A DNA stretch of 64,000 nucleotides from an uncultured Lachnospiraceae bacterium (GTDB lineage Bacteria; Bacillota; Clostridia; Lachnospirales; Lachnospiraceae), in contig CAJUNP010000002.1 in the NCBI GenBank assembly GCA_910587935.1, positions 82,823-146,822 of the forward strand, given 5' to 3'. The translations under genes were made by a program, and so were the position numbers. A model generated the notes under the pieces. It was not told the DNA's origin. It was given only the letters and a program-made list of their open reading frames with translations, and made no database searches. Shown in pieces: positions 53,193 to 61,544 of this stretch (within the stretch, counting starts at the first letter, position 1; each line of letters starts with the position of its first letter).

Positions 53193-53663
53193 TTAGTTGA
53201 ACGGCAATTCTTCATCAATTCCATCGGGAATATTCATAAATCCATCGCCTGCCCCTGAAGGTTCCGGTCTGGAACCTCCGGAAAATCCGCCTGAGAACCC
53301 GTCGCCGGAAAATCCGCCGCCATTGCCTGACGCATTTTTGCTCTCGGCAAATTCCTGGTCTTCTACAACAACATCTGTGGTATACACCTTAACACCGTCT
53401 TTGTTCGTGTAGCTTCCTGTCTGAATACGTCCGGTTACTACCACCTTGGTTCCTTTGCGCAGATACTTCTCCGCAAATTCTCCTGACCGGCCAAACGCAA
53501 CACATCCGATAAAATCCGCATTCTGATCATCGCCATTGTTATTACGGTTAAATCTGCGGTCTACCGCCAGAGTGTATCTGGCAATCGCCATAGCGTTATC
53601 TCCCTGGGTATAGCGAACCTCCGGGTCCCTTGTTAAACGTCCCATAAGTATTACTTTATTCAT
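53193..53663 (-). CDS. ssb: Single-stranded DNA-binding protein
   Basis: 156 residues: an OB fold (MNKVILMGRLTRDPEVRYTQGDNAMAIARYTLAVDR and VVVTGRIQTGSYTNKDG), a Gly/Ser-rich disordered linker (about 115-145) and the acidic C-terminal tip DGIDEELPFN that recruits repair and replication partners. It is placed between rpsF and rpsR as is usual. Confidence 0.97.
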   Translation of the reverse strand: MNKVILMGRLTRDPEVRYTQGDNAMAIARYTLAVDRRFNRNNNGDDQNADFIGCVAFGRSGEFAEKYLRKGTKVVVTGRIQTGSYTNKDGVKVYTTDVVVEDQEFAESKNASGNGGGFSGDGFSGGFSGGSRPEPSGAGDGFMNIPDGIDEELPFN

Positions 53664-53719
53664 CTCTTACCTTCCTTCCAGATATACGGAGCCATCCGTC
53701 TATCCACGGAATACTCCAC

Positions 53720-54010
53720 TTATGCTTCTTCTCTCTTCACGCATAAAAATCTGATAACGTTGTCCATAATGCGGATACGGCTCTCAATCTCAGCGGGAGC
53801 CTTGCTGTCTGCGTCGAACTGAATAAAATAATAGAAAGCTTCCTTCATGTGCTGAACTTCGTAAGCAAGTCTTCTCTTGCCCCAGTCGTCAACATTCGTA
53901 ATGACGCCGCCAAACCTCTCGATTAAAGCTTTGCACTTGTCCACGATCGCTGCTCTCTCTTCTTCTTCGACTTTCGCACTGACAACAACTGTTAATTCAT
54001 ATTTGTTCAT
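53720..54010 (-). CDS. rpsF: 30S ribosomal protein S6
   Basis: 96 residues with the S6 ferredoxin-like fold: KYELTVVVSAKVEEEERAAIVDKCKALIERFGGVITNVDDWGKRRLAYEV, then AFYYFIQFDADSKAPAEIESRIRIMDNVIRFLCVK. It pairs with S18 on the platform of the small subunit. First gene of its operon, with AGGAGGTACT just upstream. Confidence 0.97.
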   Translation of the reverse strand: MNKYELTVVVSAKVEEEERAAIVDKCKALIERFGGVITNVDDWGKRRLAYEVQHMKEAFYYFIQFDADSKAPAEIESRIRIMDNVIRFLCVKREEA

Positions 54011-54031
54011 GCTAAGTACCTCCTTTTGGTC

Positions 54032-54057
54032 TCTGGCCCCGCTTCACGGAGCAAGGA
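54032..54057 (-). promoter_or_regulatory. Small hairpin in the rpsF leader
   Basis: On the minus strand GCTCCG-TGAAG-CGGGGC forms a 6-bp stem just ahead of the ribosome site. rpsF leaders in many bacteria hold an S6:S18-binding motif with a CCG bulge. This hairpin could be it, but I cannot confirm the motif. Confidence 0.3.
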
Positions 54058-54075
54058 ATAATATCACGGAGTATT

Positions 54076-54104
54076 ATGATATCATAAATACCCCCTGTTT
54101 TCAA
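54076..54104 (-). promoter_or_regulatory. Promoter of the rpsF-ssb-rpsR operon
   Basis: Minus-strand TTGAAA (54099-54104), 17 bases, TATCAT (54076-54081), 65 bases from the start codon. Confidence 0.5.
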
Positions 54105-54109
54105 GTATT

Positions 54110-54283
54110 TTACCTGATTTCACGCAAGTTTTTTTCCACCAGCCTGCGCGCTATCATGATCTGATGACCGCATCCCGTACATTTCAGGCGAAAATCCGCT
54201 CCCGTCCGAAGCACTTCCCACTCAAAACTGCCGCAGGGATGCTTTTTTTTCAGTCTCACAATGTTTCCAACCTGAATATCCAT
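54110..54283 (-). CDS. DUF951 family protein
   Basis: 57 residues: MDIQVGNIVRLKKKHPCGSFEWEVLRTGADFRLKCTGCGHQIMIARRLVEKN, the full DUF951 sequence. It has a conserved HPCGS and a C-x2-C pair (CTGCG) that probably bind zinc. Widespread in Bacillota, function unknown. The start is ATG at 54283; the frame extends four codons upstream. It follows the sirtuin gene by a few bases. Confidence 0.88.
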   Translation of the reverse strand: MDIQVGNIVRLKKKHPCGSFEWEVLRTGADFRLKCTGCGHQIMIARRLVEKNLREIR

Positions 54284-54301
54284 TCTGTTCTCCACCCCAA
54301 T

Positions 54302-55030
54302 CTATAATTCCGAAAATATCTGCCCTATACTGCCCGGCACAATTAAATCCGCCTGCCCGTCTCTGGGTGTGGGCGTTTTATTCACAAGCACCAGTTTACT
54401 GCCTCTGTAATAATCGATCAGCCCGGCCGCCGGATATACCGCCAGAGAAGTTCCGCCGATTATCAAAACCTCCGCTTCACGTATAAACTTCACCGCAGCG
54501 CTTAAAATCTGCTGGTCCAATCCCTCCTCATACAAAACCACATCCGGTTTAATTCTTCCGCCGCAAACGCACTCGGGTACCTGCTTGGATTCTTTGATTT
54601 TATGTACATCATAAAATTTACCGCAGGCTTCACAGTAATTGCGAAGAACAGACCCGTGGAGTTCCAGTACGTTTTTACTGCCGGCCGCCTGATGGAGGCC
54701 ATCGATATTCTGCGTAATCACAGCTTTTAATTTCCCCTGCGTCTCCCACTCCGCCAGCTTTTTATGCGCGGCATTGGGTTTTGCATCCAGAAACAGCATT
54801 TTATTTTTGTAAAAACGGAAGAATTCCTCCGTATTCCTGCAATAGAATGTATGGCTTAAAATCGTTTCCGGCGGATACGCATACTGTTGGTTATAAAGTC
54901 CGTCCACGCTCCTGAAATCAGGCACGCCGCTTTCCGTGGAAACCCCGGCTCCCCCGAAAAAAACAATATTATTACTGTCTGCAATCCATTCTTTTAATAG
55001 TTCAATGGGCCGGTTATTTTCTTCTCCCAT
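54302..55030 (-). CDS. NAD-dependent protein deacylase (sirtuin, Sir2 family)
   Basis: About 242 residues from the preferred ATG (55030) with GGAAAGGAAG upstream. Motifs are NIVFFGGAGVSTESGVPDFRS (NAD binding), TQNIDGLHQAAG with catalytic His in VLELHGSV, two C-x2-C zinc pairs (CEACG, and VCGG with a preceding CV), and GGTSLAVYPAA. It removes acyl groups from lysines using NAD. The substrates are unknown. Confidence 0.93.
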   Translation of the reverse strand: MGEENNRPIELLKEWIADSNNIVFFGGAGVSTESGVPDFRSVDGLYNQQYAYPPETILSHTFYCRNTEEFFRFYKNKMLFLDAKPNAAHKKLAEWETQGKLKAVITQNIDGLHQAAGSKNVLELHGSVLRNYCEACGKFYDVHKIKESKQVPECVCGGRIKPDVVLYEEGLDQQILSAAVKFIREAEVLIIGGTSLAVYPAAGLIDYYRGSKLVLVNKTPTPRDGQADLIVPGSIGQIFSEL

Positions 55031-55073
55031 AAAAATCTTCCTTTCCGTATAAGAATATCCGGTTCGGGCCGGT

Positions 55074-55817
55074 TTACGCCAAATTGCCAAAAACGAAATC
55101 TTTTATAACGCCGAAAAATTCTCTCAGCATATTGTTCGGAAGCATGATCCTTTCGGAAGGCGCCGAAATCCCCCTGACATGCTTATATCCTGCATGCCGC
55201 GCCAGACCCAAAGCGCGAAACATATGAAAATTATTGCTTATAATTCCCACTTTGTCCGATTCCGGACGAAACAGCCTGCCGCTGTATTCTATATTCTGCA
55301 CCGTATTGCGGGAGCGGTCTTCCATCAGAATACGGGAAGCCTCTATCCCTCGTTCCTCAAGATAACGGCGCATACACTCCGCTTCCGACATGGGTTCGTC
55401 AGGACCCTGCCCTCCGGATACGATCACACAGGTTCTCTCATGTTCAACGAGATAATCATATGCGGTATCCAGTCTCATTTTCAGTGTTTTGGAGGGTCCG
55501 CTTTCTTTGGCCTGCGCCCCCAGGACAATCACATAATCCAGCTCTTCTTGACATACAGCCGAAAAACTGCTGACAATACAGCCTTCCACGGCCACGAAGA
55601 TACCGGCTCCCACTGTCAGCATAATCAGAAACGTGATCCGAAACCACGACGGAACCGCCGTAAATAATCCCTTCTTATACAAAAAGCCGAAGGCGGTTAA
55701 TAAAAGTCCCAAAATTCCCCATATCAAAAAAAAATTCGTACTGTGCCCTACAAATATGCCGATTATCAGGCAGTACAGAATACATATACATCCTGCTATA
55801 TAACAAAATACTGTCAT
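55074..55817 (-). CDS. DUF218/YdcF-family membrane protein
   Basis: 247 residues: three or four hydrophobic helices at the N-terminus (about 1-90), then a DUF218 domain with DYVIVLGAQAKESGPSKTLKMRLDTAYDYLVEHERTCVIVSGGQGPDEPMSEAECMRRYLEERGI and RNTVQNIEYSGRLF. The family includes SanA and YdcF, envelope proteins with an unknown, possibly nucleotide- or sugar-linked role. It is 20 bases downstream of the sigma-factor gene and likely in its transcript. Confidence 0.85.
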   Translation of the reverse strand: MTVFCYIAGCICILYCLIIGIFVGHSTNFFLIWGILGLLLTAFGFLYKKGLFTAVPSWFRITFLIMLTVGAGIFVAVEGCIVSSFSAVCQEELDYVIVLGAQAKESGPSKTLKMRLDTAYDYLVEHERTCVIVSGGQGPDEPMSEAECMRRYLEERGIEASRILMEDRSRNTVQNIEYSGRLFRPESDKVGIISNNFHMFRALGLARHAGYKHVRGISAPSERIMLPNNMLREFFGVIKDFVFGNLA

Positions 55818-55836
55818 TATGGACTATGCCTTTCTA

Positions 55837-56319
55837 TTATGCAATAAATTTTCTCAGCTTATGTCTGATTCTGAATAACCTTACGCGCAACGTACTTTCA
55901 TTCAATCCCAGCAGCCTTGCCGCTTCTTTCCCCTTATACCCCTGATTATATACCAGATCCATAATCTTATATTCCTCTTCTGTCAAAACAGACCGAAGCA
56001 CGTCTTCCGCCAGGGATGCAAGCATAAGCTCCGCTTTTTCGTCCCTGATCCGATCTTCCAATACATGATAGCTGCAATGGTTTTGATTTTTCTTCTGTTT
56101 TCTGCTTTCAGATAAAATCAGATACTTTGCTACAAGATATAACCATCCGACGGGATTGGGATGGGCAATGACCTCGTCCGCTTTTCTAATGGCTATGCAA
56201 AAAGTCTCCTGTACAATATCTTCCGCAGACTCTTTACTTGTAACAAATTTCTTTACGAAGGAATACAGGGCATCCGCTTCGTTCTCATACAACTGACGGA
56301 TAAACTCTATTTTCATCAT
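55837..56319 (-). CDS. RNA polymerase ECF-type sigma factor
   Basis: About 160 residues from ATG at 56319 (a GTG lies four codons upstream). Region 2 is FIRQLYENEADALYSFVKKFVTSKESAEDIVQETFCIAIRKADEV; region 4 is VLTEEEYKIMDLVYNQGYKGKEAARLLGLNESTLRVRLFRIRHKLRKFI. This is a sigma-70 family group 4 factor. No anti-sigma gene is adjacent; the next gene encodes the DUF218 membrane protein. Regulation is therefore unclear. Confidence 0.85.
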   Translation of the reverse strand: MMKIEFIRQLYENEADALYSFVKKFVTSKESAEDIVQETFCIAIRKADEVIAHPNPVGWLYLVAKYLILSESRKQKKNQNHCSYHVLEDRIRDEKAELMLASLAEDVLRSVLTEEEYKIMDLVYNQGYKGKEAARLLGLNESTLRVRLFRIRHKLRKFIA

Positions 56320-56519
56320 TTGTTTTTGCACCCTGTCTTATTCTTATTTATAAAAATTATTATAGAACAAAAAACAGTATAATGGAAGATATTTCTATTT
56401 TCTTTTTATCGTTATTGAATCGGTATTTTTTTCAAAACAATAATTTATTTGAAACATCCTATGCAATCCCGCCGTTAAGTCGTTACTTTTCCTGCGCATA
56501 TTGCTTTATTTTGTCTTCG
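56320..56519. other. AT-rich gap
   Basis: About 200 bases of A/T-rich sequence between the sigma-factor gene and the hydrolase remnant. No gene or strong hairpin is seen. Confidence 0.3.
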
Positions 56520-56849
56520 CTAAATAAAATTCATGGCACGCAATTGTATCAGACATTCCGTAAACTCCTTTGGCTTTTCTATGTGAATACCATGTCCGCA
56601 ATCAAAACGAATAATGGCATTACCGATATCCTCCACATTATATTGCTCCGCATTATGCAGACTTTCTCCGTGCCCATAGCAGTCTATTGAATAAACATGA
56701 TACTTTTCAGATAAACGTCCCCAAACATTTTTGAAACTTGTGGCATCTACCCCCTGGGCATGAATGAGAACTAATGGCTGTAGAGAGTTTGTTATTTCAT
56801 AATAATTAAGTTCTATTCCCTGCTTTTTATAAATGTGTTTCGATATCAT
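56520..56849 (-). pseudogene. Alpha/beta hydrolase with a large internal deletion
   Basis: An open 109-residue frame. Residues 1-78 are a normal alpha/beta-hydrolase N-terminus (oxyanion LVLIHAQGVDATSF, then SIDCYGHGESLH). Residue 79 onward jumps to the C-terminus of such proteins (CGHGIHIEKPKEFTECLIQLR, containing the catalytic His). The middle, with the GxSxG nucleophile and the acid, about 150 residues, is missing. The frame is kept, but an active enzyme is not possible. GGAAAA precedes the start. Best read as a remnant; a short functional protein is unlikely. Confidence 0.7.
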
Positions 56850-57112
56850 ATCGATTTTCCTTTGCTTTATTGTCTTCCTGAATAAAGAAACGTTCGCAGC
56901 GCTATGTCCGTGTCTCTATTATATCAGATATCACCTATAAAAACAGCCCTACCTTGCGATAGGGCTGAAAATTCTTACTCGGAATCAGCGGGCAATACAT
57001 AAATTGGAATACAAATGACATATATCAAATTGCTCGTTACAAAGCCTGAACAGTTCATGATTTTAGTCCGTAACCATACTTATTGAACTGATGATGTTCC
57101 CTAAAATACGTG
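56850..57112. other. Gap with a terminator only
   Basis: About 260 bases. Apart from the minus-strand terminator at 56944-56967 and T/A-rich flanks, nothing recognisable is seen. Confidence 0.4.
56944..56967 (-). terminator. Terminator of the FtsX-type ABC transporter operon
   Basis: 8-bp perfect stem CAGCCCTA/TAGGGCTG with an eight-base loop and TTTTTATA on the minus strand, about 145 bases beyond the permease stop codon. Confidence 0.65.
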
Positions 57113-59437
57113 TTACTGCTGCAGCTTTATGGTATCCACAATCGACAGTTTTCCGATTTTTTTATTTGGCCGTCGGATCGCCAGCGCCGCAGAGCCGAAA
57201 CATAAAACGACGATCAGCAACAGAGATACAGCCGGAAGCTGCCAGCTAATCCCCCATTTACCGGCAATCAGGAACCGGAACATCATTTTATTTAATGGAA
57301 GCCCCAGGACGCATCCGGTGACACATCCCAGTACTGCATAGGTGACTGCTTCTGCAGCAATCATCTTATAGAGCTGCCCGGCTCCCATACCAATAAAACG
57401 CATCACGCCATACTGCCGTGTTCTTGCCACCACACTGGCATTCATACTGTTAAATATATTGAACACGGTAATCAGCGCAATGATGAGCAGGAACCCGTAA
57501 ATGAACACCGCTCCTGTATAATAGGAATTCTGGGATTCCGAATTTGACAGCCGTTTATCTGCAATGGAGCTATCCGGTGGAAGGAGGCTTCGTATCGCTG
57601 ATACTGTCTCGTCACTGCCGCTGCCTGCAAGCTGTATATCCACAGCTGTATAGCCTGCCATACCAATGCTCTCTGTAAACAGCTGTTCTGAGCATATGAT
57701 GTATCCAAGGCTTCCGGCCTCACTTGACGCATTTGTGGACGAAAGGATTCCCGCAATCCTCACCTGTTTCTCCCCCAAAGGTGTATGGAGCGTCACAGTG
57801 TCCCCGGCTTTCCATTGCATGCCATCCCGGTAGGTGACTAAAACATCCCCAGTCCCTCCTTGCACAGACTCGGTATTCCCCTCATTCAGTTCCTCTTCTG
57901 CCCATTTGAACTGACTTTCTTCATAGGAAACCAGTGCAGCCGTTCCGCTCTCGGTATCGGAAGAAACGGATAACCCGCTATATTCCATTCTTCCGAAGGC
58001 ACGTTTCACACCCTCCATTTCCGCGATTTCTTCTATTACAGAAGGCTCCAGTCCTGTAGCAGCTGTCACAGATACATCTCCCGCCCAGGGAGCTAACGCA
58101 GGCATGCCCTGATCCAGGAAGACAATCATTACCTGGAAAGACAGAAAGAGCATGATGCTGATGGCAAAGGAACAGGTCATCAGGAATAAATTCTTTTTCC
58201 CGGACAAAGCATGGAACACGCCCATGCCTGTCTCCACATGGAACAGCTTCGTATTCGCCGCACGCTTATTCTGTGTCAGCTGGGAGCCTCCGCTGATTGC
58301 CGTGACAGGCGAAACCCTGGAGGCCTTTTTCGCCGGAGAAAGGGATGCAAGGAGGACGATCAGAAAGCCCACCACGCCCCCTGCCAGTATGCCGACGATA
58401 CTGAATTCAAATAGCGGAACCTCCGAAAAACGGTCTCCGCTGATGGACCTCAGCAACAGACAGGCAGCCCATGTCACAATCTGGCCTGCCAGCAGGCCGA
58501 TGGGGACCCCCTTCGCGCTCTGTCTGAGCCCTTGCAGGATCACAAAATGCTTTACCTGTTTCCTGGATGCCCCCAGGCAGCGAAGTAGCCCATAAAACTG
58601 TGTCCTCTCCAACACATTGGTGTTAAAGCTTGCGGAGATCATCACTGTCCCCGCAATCAAAACAAGGAAAACAAGGATTGCCGCAATCAGATAGAGAGCC
58701 TGCATGATATTGCTCTCGCTTTGTCCCATCAGGCCTAATAAAGCGGTATTTTCTGAAATTTGGCTGTCGGAAAGGCCAAACTGTCCCTTGATTTCTTTTA
58801 TGGCCTCCTGGATATGGGCGCCATCCTTAAACTGGATACGGTAGGTGGTTCCGTCTGCTGCATTTTCATCTGCAATGGCGAGGAAGCCATCCTCACTCAG
58901 CGCCATCCCATAGATATCCGCTTTCAGCATAGAACCCATATCCGCAAGGGTCCCAGTAATCCGGTATTGTTTTTGTGAGCCGTCCGGAACCGTAACCGTT
59001 ATGCTATCGCCAATTGACAGGCCCAGTTGCTCCATGGCGCTTTCATTCAGCAATGCCTCGTCCGGCAGGGAAGGGTATACCCCGTCCGTCATTTCCATTT
59101 CGGTCAGGGATTCCATTGTTTTTTCATCTACCCCTACAAAGCTGACGGTTTTGCCGGATAACATCCCCGTGCTGCCCTGATAGACCCATCCTGATAAAGC
59201 CACGTCAACCCTTGCCGATACCAGTTCTGCCTTATCCTCCTCCACATCATGGAGCGCTGCATGGTATTCGCCACCTGTCTTAATAAAATAATTTGTCTGG
59301 GAGCGCATCGCCATGTCCGCCATACTGAAGATTGCCATCACCAAGCATACGGAAAGCATAATGCACAATACGGAGATCCGGTTGTTTTTTCGGTGGACCC
59401 TTTCATACTGGAGTATCAGCCCAAGATAACTTCTCAT
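57113..59437 (-). CDS. FtsX/MacB-type ABC transporter permease
   Basis: 774 residues. One N-terminal helix and a large extracytoplasmic domain are followed by FtsX helices (about 250-380, AILVFLVLIAGTVMISASFNTNVLERTQFYGLLRCLGASRKQV). A second extracytoplasmic domain precedes a second FtsX block near the end (FNIFNSMNASVVARTRQYGVMRFIGMGAGQLYKM). This duplicated layout is that of MacB/YtrF/SalY-like permeases of mechanotransmission ABC systems (lipoprotein, drug or antimicrobial-peptide handling). Its ATG overlaps the ATPase stop (ATGA). Confidence 0.88.
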   Translation of the reverse strand: MRSYLGLILQYERVHRKNNRISVLCIMLSVCLVMAIFSMADMAMRSQTNYFIKTGGEYHAALHDVEEDKAELVSARVDVALSGWVYQGSTGMLSGKTVSFVGVDEKTMESLTEMEMTDGVYPSLPDEALLNESAMEQLGLSIGDSITVTVPDGSQKQYRITGTLADMGSMLKADIYGMALSEDGFLAIADENAADGTTYRIQFKDGAHIQEAIKEIKGQFGLSDSQISENTALLGLMGQSESNIMQALYLIAAILVFLVLIAGTVMISASFNTNVLERTQFYGLLRCLGASRKQVKHFVILQGLRQSAKGVPIGLLAGQIVTWAACLLLRSISGDRFSEVPLFEFSIVGILAGGVVGFLIVLLASLSPAKKASRVSPVTAISGGSQLTQNKRAANTKLFHVETGMGVFHALSGKKNLFLMTCSFAISIMLFLSFQVMIVFLDQGMPALAPWAGDVSVTAATGLEPSVIEEIAEMEGVKRAFGRMEYSGLSVSSDTESGTAALVSYEESQFKWAEEELNEGNTESVQGGTGDVLVTYRDGMQWKAGDTVTLHTPLGEKQVRIAGILSSTNASSEAGSLGYIICSEQLFTESIGMAGYTAVDIQLAGSGSDETVSAIRSLLPPDSSIADKRLSNSESQNSYYTGAVFIYGFLLIIALITVFNIFNSMNASVVARTRQYGVMRFIGMGAGQLYKMIAAEAVTYAVLGCVTGCVLGLPLNKMMFRFLIAGKWGISWQLPAVSLLLIVVLCFGSAALAIRRPNKKIGKLSIVDTIKLQQ

Positions 59438-60117
59438 ATCGCTGCCACCCCCAAATCTTTCAGCCTGCCGTCCGTCATGCGCAGCACCCGGTCCGCCCCC
59501 TCCGCATGGTTCTCATTGTGGGTGATCATCAGGATTGTCTGCCTGTACTTGGCTGACATGGATTTTAAGAGAGTGATGACCTCCTGGCTATTTCTGGAAT
59601 CCAGATTCCCGGTGGGTTCATCCGCCATGATGATTGCAGGGCGGGCCGCCAGCGCCCTCCCGATTGCCACCCTCTGCTGCTGGCCTCCGCTTAGCTCACT
59701 GGGGAGGTGCTTCCTGCGTTCCTTTAAGCCCAGGATTCCAAGCAACTCCTCCACATACTTCTGGTCCGGCTTCTGGTAATCCAGCAGCAGGGGAAATGTG
59801 ATGTTCTGCTCTACATTCAATTCCGGTATGAGGTTAAAGGACTGGAAGATAAACCCGATATTCTGACGGCGGAATACCGTAAGCCTTTTTTCAGGCATTG
59901 AAAAAATGTCCTTCCCGTCAATCAGCACTTTTCCGGAGGTCGGGTTATCTAATGCCCCCACCACATTTAGCAGTGTGCTTTTCCCGGAACCGGATTCGCC
60001 TACGGTTGCGATAAATTCCCCTTTGCCCACGGAAAAGGAGACATTGTCAAGCGCCCGGACTTCCGCTTCCCCTTTTCCATAAGTCTTACATAGATTCTGT
60101 ACTTCAAGAATGTTCAT
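59434..60117 (-). CDS. ABC transporter ATP-binding protein (MacB/LolD-like)
   Basis: 227 residues with Walker A GESGSGKSTLL, signature LSGGQQQRVAIGRAL, Walker B IIMADEPTGNLD and the His switch MITHNENHAEG. It belongs to the LolD/MacB/BceA group that partners FtsX permeases. AAGGAGC precedes the start. The preceding 185 bases hold a large inverted repeat and tandem operator-like repeats; the two-component genes lie upstream. Confidence 0.95.
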   Translation of the reverse strand: MNILEVQNLCKTYGKGEAEVRALDNVSFSVGKGEFIATVGESGSGKSTLLNVVGALDNPTSGKVLIDGKDIFSMPEKRLTVFRRQNIGFIFQSFNLIPELNVEQNITFPLLLDYQKPDQKYVEELLGILGLKERRKHLPSELSGGQQQRVAIGRALAARPAIIMADEPTGNLDSRNSQEVITLLKSMSAKYRQTILMITHNENHAEGADRVLRMTDGRLKDLGVAAI

Positions 60118-60151
60118 AACTGCTCCTTCCGCCCGCTTTTGCAGGCATTTT

Positions 60152-60280
60152 ATTCATGTGAGAAGAACCGCTGTACTTGCGATTCTTCCGTGTGTAATTT
60201 AGAACTTCTTAGCGGGCGTACTTTGACCGCTTAGAAGTTCTTTACACACTATATCCGATGCGTCTTACTCTCACATGAAT
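60152..60280. repeat. Large nested inverted repeat upstream of the ABC genes
   Basis: Outer arms ATTCATGTGAGA (60152-60163) and TCTCACATGAAT (60269-60280) are perfect complements. Inside, a second hairpin spans 60190-60249 (arms of about 23 bases with one mismatch and one 3-base indel, loop GCGTACTTTGA), and a small GAAGAA/TTCTTC hairpin sits on the left side. It is a three-way folded element about 130 bases long between the kinase and ATPase genes. Confidence 0.7.
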
Positions 60281-60292
60281 CTCATCTTACTA

Positions 60293-60320
60293 TTTTGTAA
60301 GATTTACTCTTTTGTAAGAT
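60293..60320. repeat. Two 11-bp direct repeats, 17-bp period
   Basis: TTTTGTAAGAT at 60293-60303 and 60310-60320 on the plus strand. The first also pairs with ATCTTAC just before it. The second copy lies in the 3' end of the kinase gene. It could be the binding site of the OmpR-type regulator encoded upstream, controlling the ABC genes. Confidence 0.4.
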
Positions 60321-61538
60321 GGAAAAAGCTAAAGACGAATCTGCTGCCCTGCCCGACCTTGCTGGTTACGGAAACAGTCCCCTGATGGGCTTCCACAATG
60401 GACTTTGCCAGCGGCAGCCCAAGACCAATCCCATGGGTATCCTGGGAAATGTGGCTCCGGTAAAACCGTTTAAAGATATTATGGATATCCTCCTGGTGGA
60501 TTCCTTTCCCGTTGTCCTCCACCATAATGTTTGTAAGAAGCGGCGTCCTCTCCCAGCTGACTACTATTTTCCCGCCTCTCTGGGTATGCTCAAGCGCATT
60601 TTTTACCACATTCCCCAAAGCTTCCGACATCCAGAGGGCATCACAATAAAGGGAGACATCGTGATTTCCAGATAATACAATCTCCTTATCTTCCTGGGCG
60701 GCCAGTGTCTCAAAGCGTTCCGTCACGTCACGCAGGAGCATTTCAATGTTTTCCTCCGCCTTTTCCATTCTGACCACACCTGCGTCCAGCCTGGCTTTTT
60801 TAAGAGCGTATAGACTACCTCCTCCACCCGGCGTATTTCCCGCAGGGATTTCTGGCTGAATGCATGGATTGTTTCGCTGTCCGTACCCTCCTGCGCCATA
60901 ATCTCATCATACATCTTAAGCGCTGCCAGAGGTGTCTTTAACTGATGGGAGACATCTGAGATCATATCCTGCAGAAATATGCGTGTCTGTTTTTCATGCT
61001 CTGCCTGGGCAGAGAGGATGGCGGCAAGCTCATTGATCCTATGGAACAGGCTGTACCAGTCCCCGGTTTCCTCACTGTCGATCCTCTGGTCCGTATCTCC
61101 CTCCAGGAACCGGGTAATCACGGTATCCGCCTTTGCAAGCGCCTTTCTTTGTCTCCGGATATAAATCCAGACTGTCAAAAAAACAGCCGCAAAAACGCTA
61201 AAAAGCATACCACCGAGCATAACGGCGATACGCTTCTGGTAAGCGGCGACAGCGGGAACCATCCTGGGATCTGTATTTTCATGGTAGCCCGCTTCCTTAA
61301 GAACCTGCTTCCCGGCCTTCAGGTCAGAGTCCGTTTTGTCTTTTGTAAATGCGGCTGCTACATTTGAGTCCGGGTGGTTTACCAAATACCCTGCTGTCCC
61401 ATAATCATGTTCCACCATTGTTTTGTGGAAATCATTTGTCATATAGGATAAAAGGATGACCATACCTATCGCCGCAGCCATACAGATGGCAAGCAGCCAA
61501 CACAGCATCCTCCTTGTTTCTTTTCCCATTCTTTTCAT
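60304..61538 (-). pseudogene. Sensor histidine kinase, frameshifted at an A-AAA-AAG site
   Basis: The first frame (61538 to 60723, 271 codons) has two membrane helices (12-31, 105-126), a sensor of about 75 residues, a HAMP segment and the phosphoacceptor His198 (SDVSHQLKTPLAALK). It breaks at codons 246-248 (TTA AAA AAG). The -1 frame then continues (ARLDAGVVRMEKAEENIEML) to 60304 with the N box WMSEALGNVVKNALEH, G1 VEDNGKGI and G2 GIGLGLPLAKSIV, so both halves together make a complete kinase of about 410 residues. The break is at AAAAAAG (60795-60801): one lost A, or a -1 frameshift, would explain it. A programmed shift or a sequencing error cannot be excluded. Confidence 0.75.
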
Positions 61539-61544
61539 ATCGCC

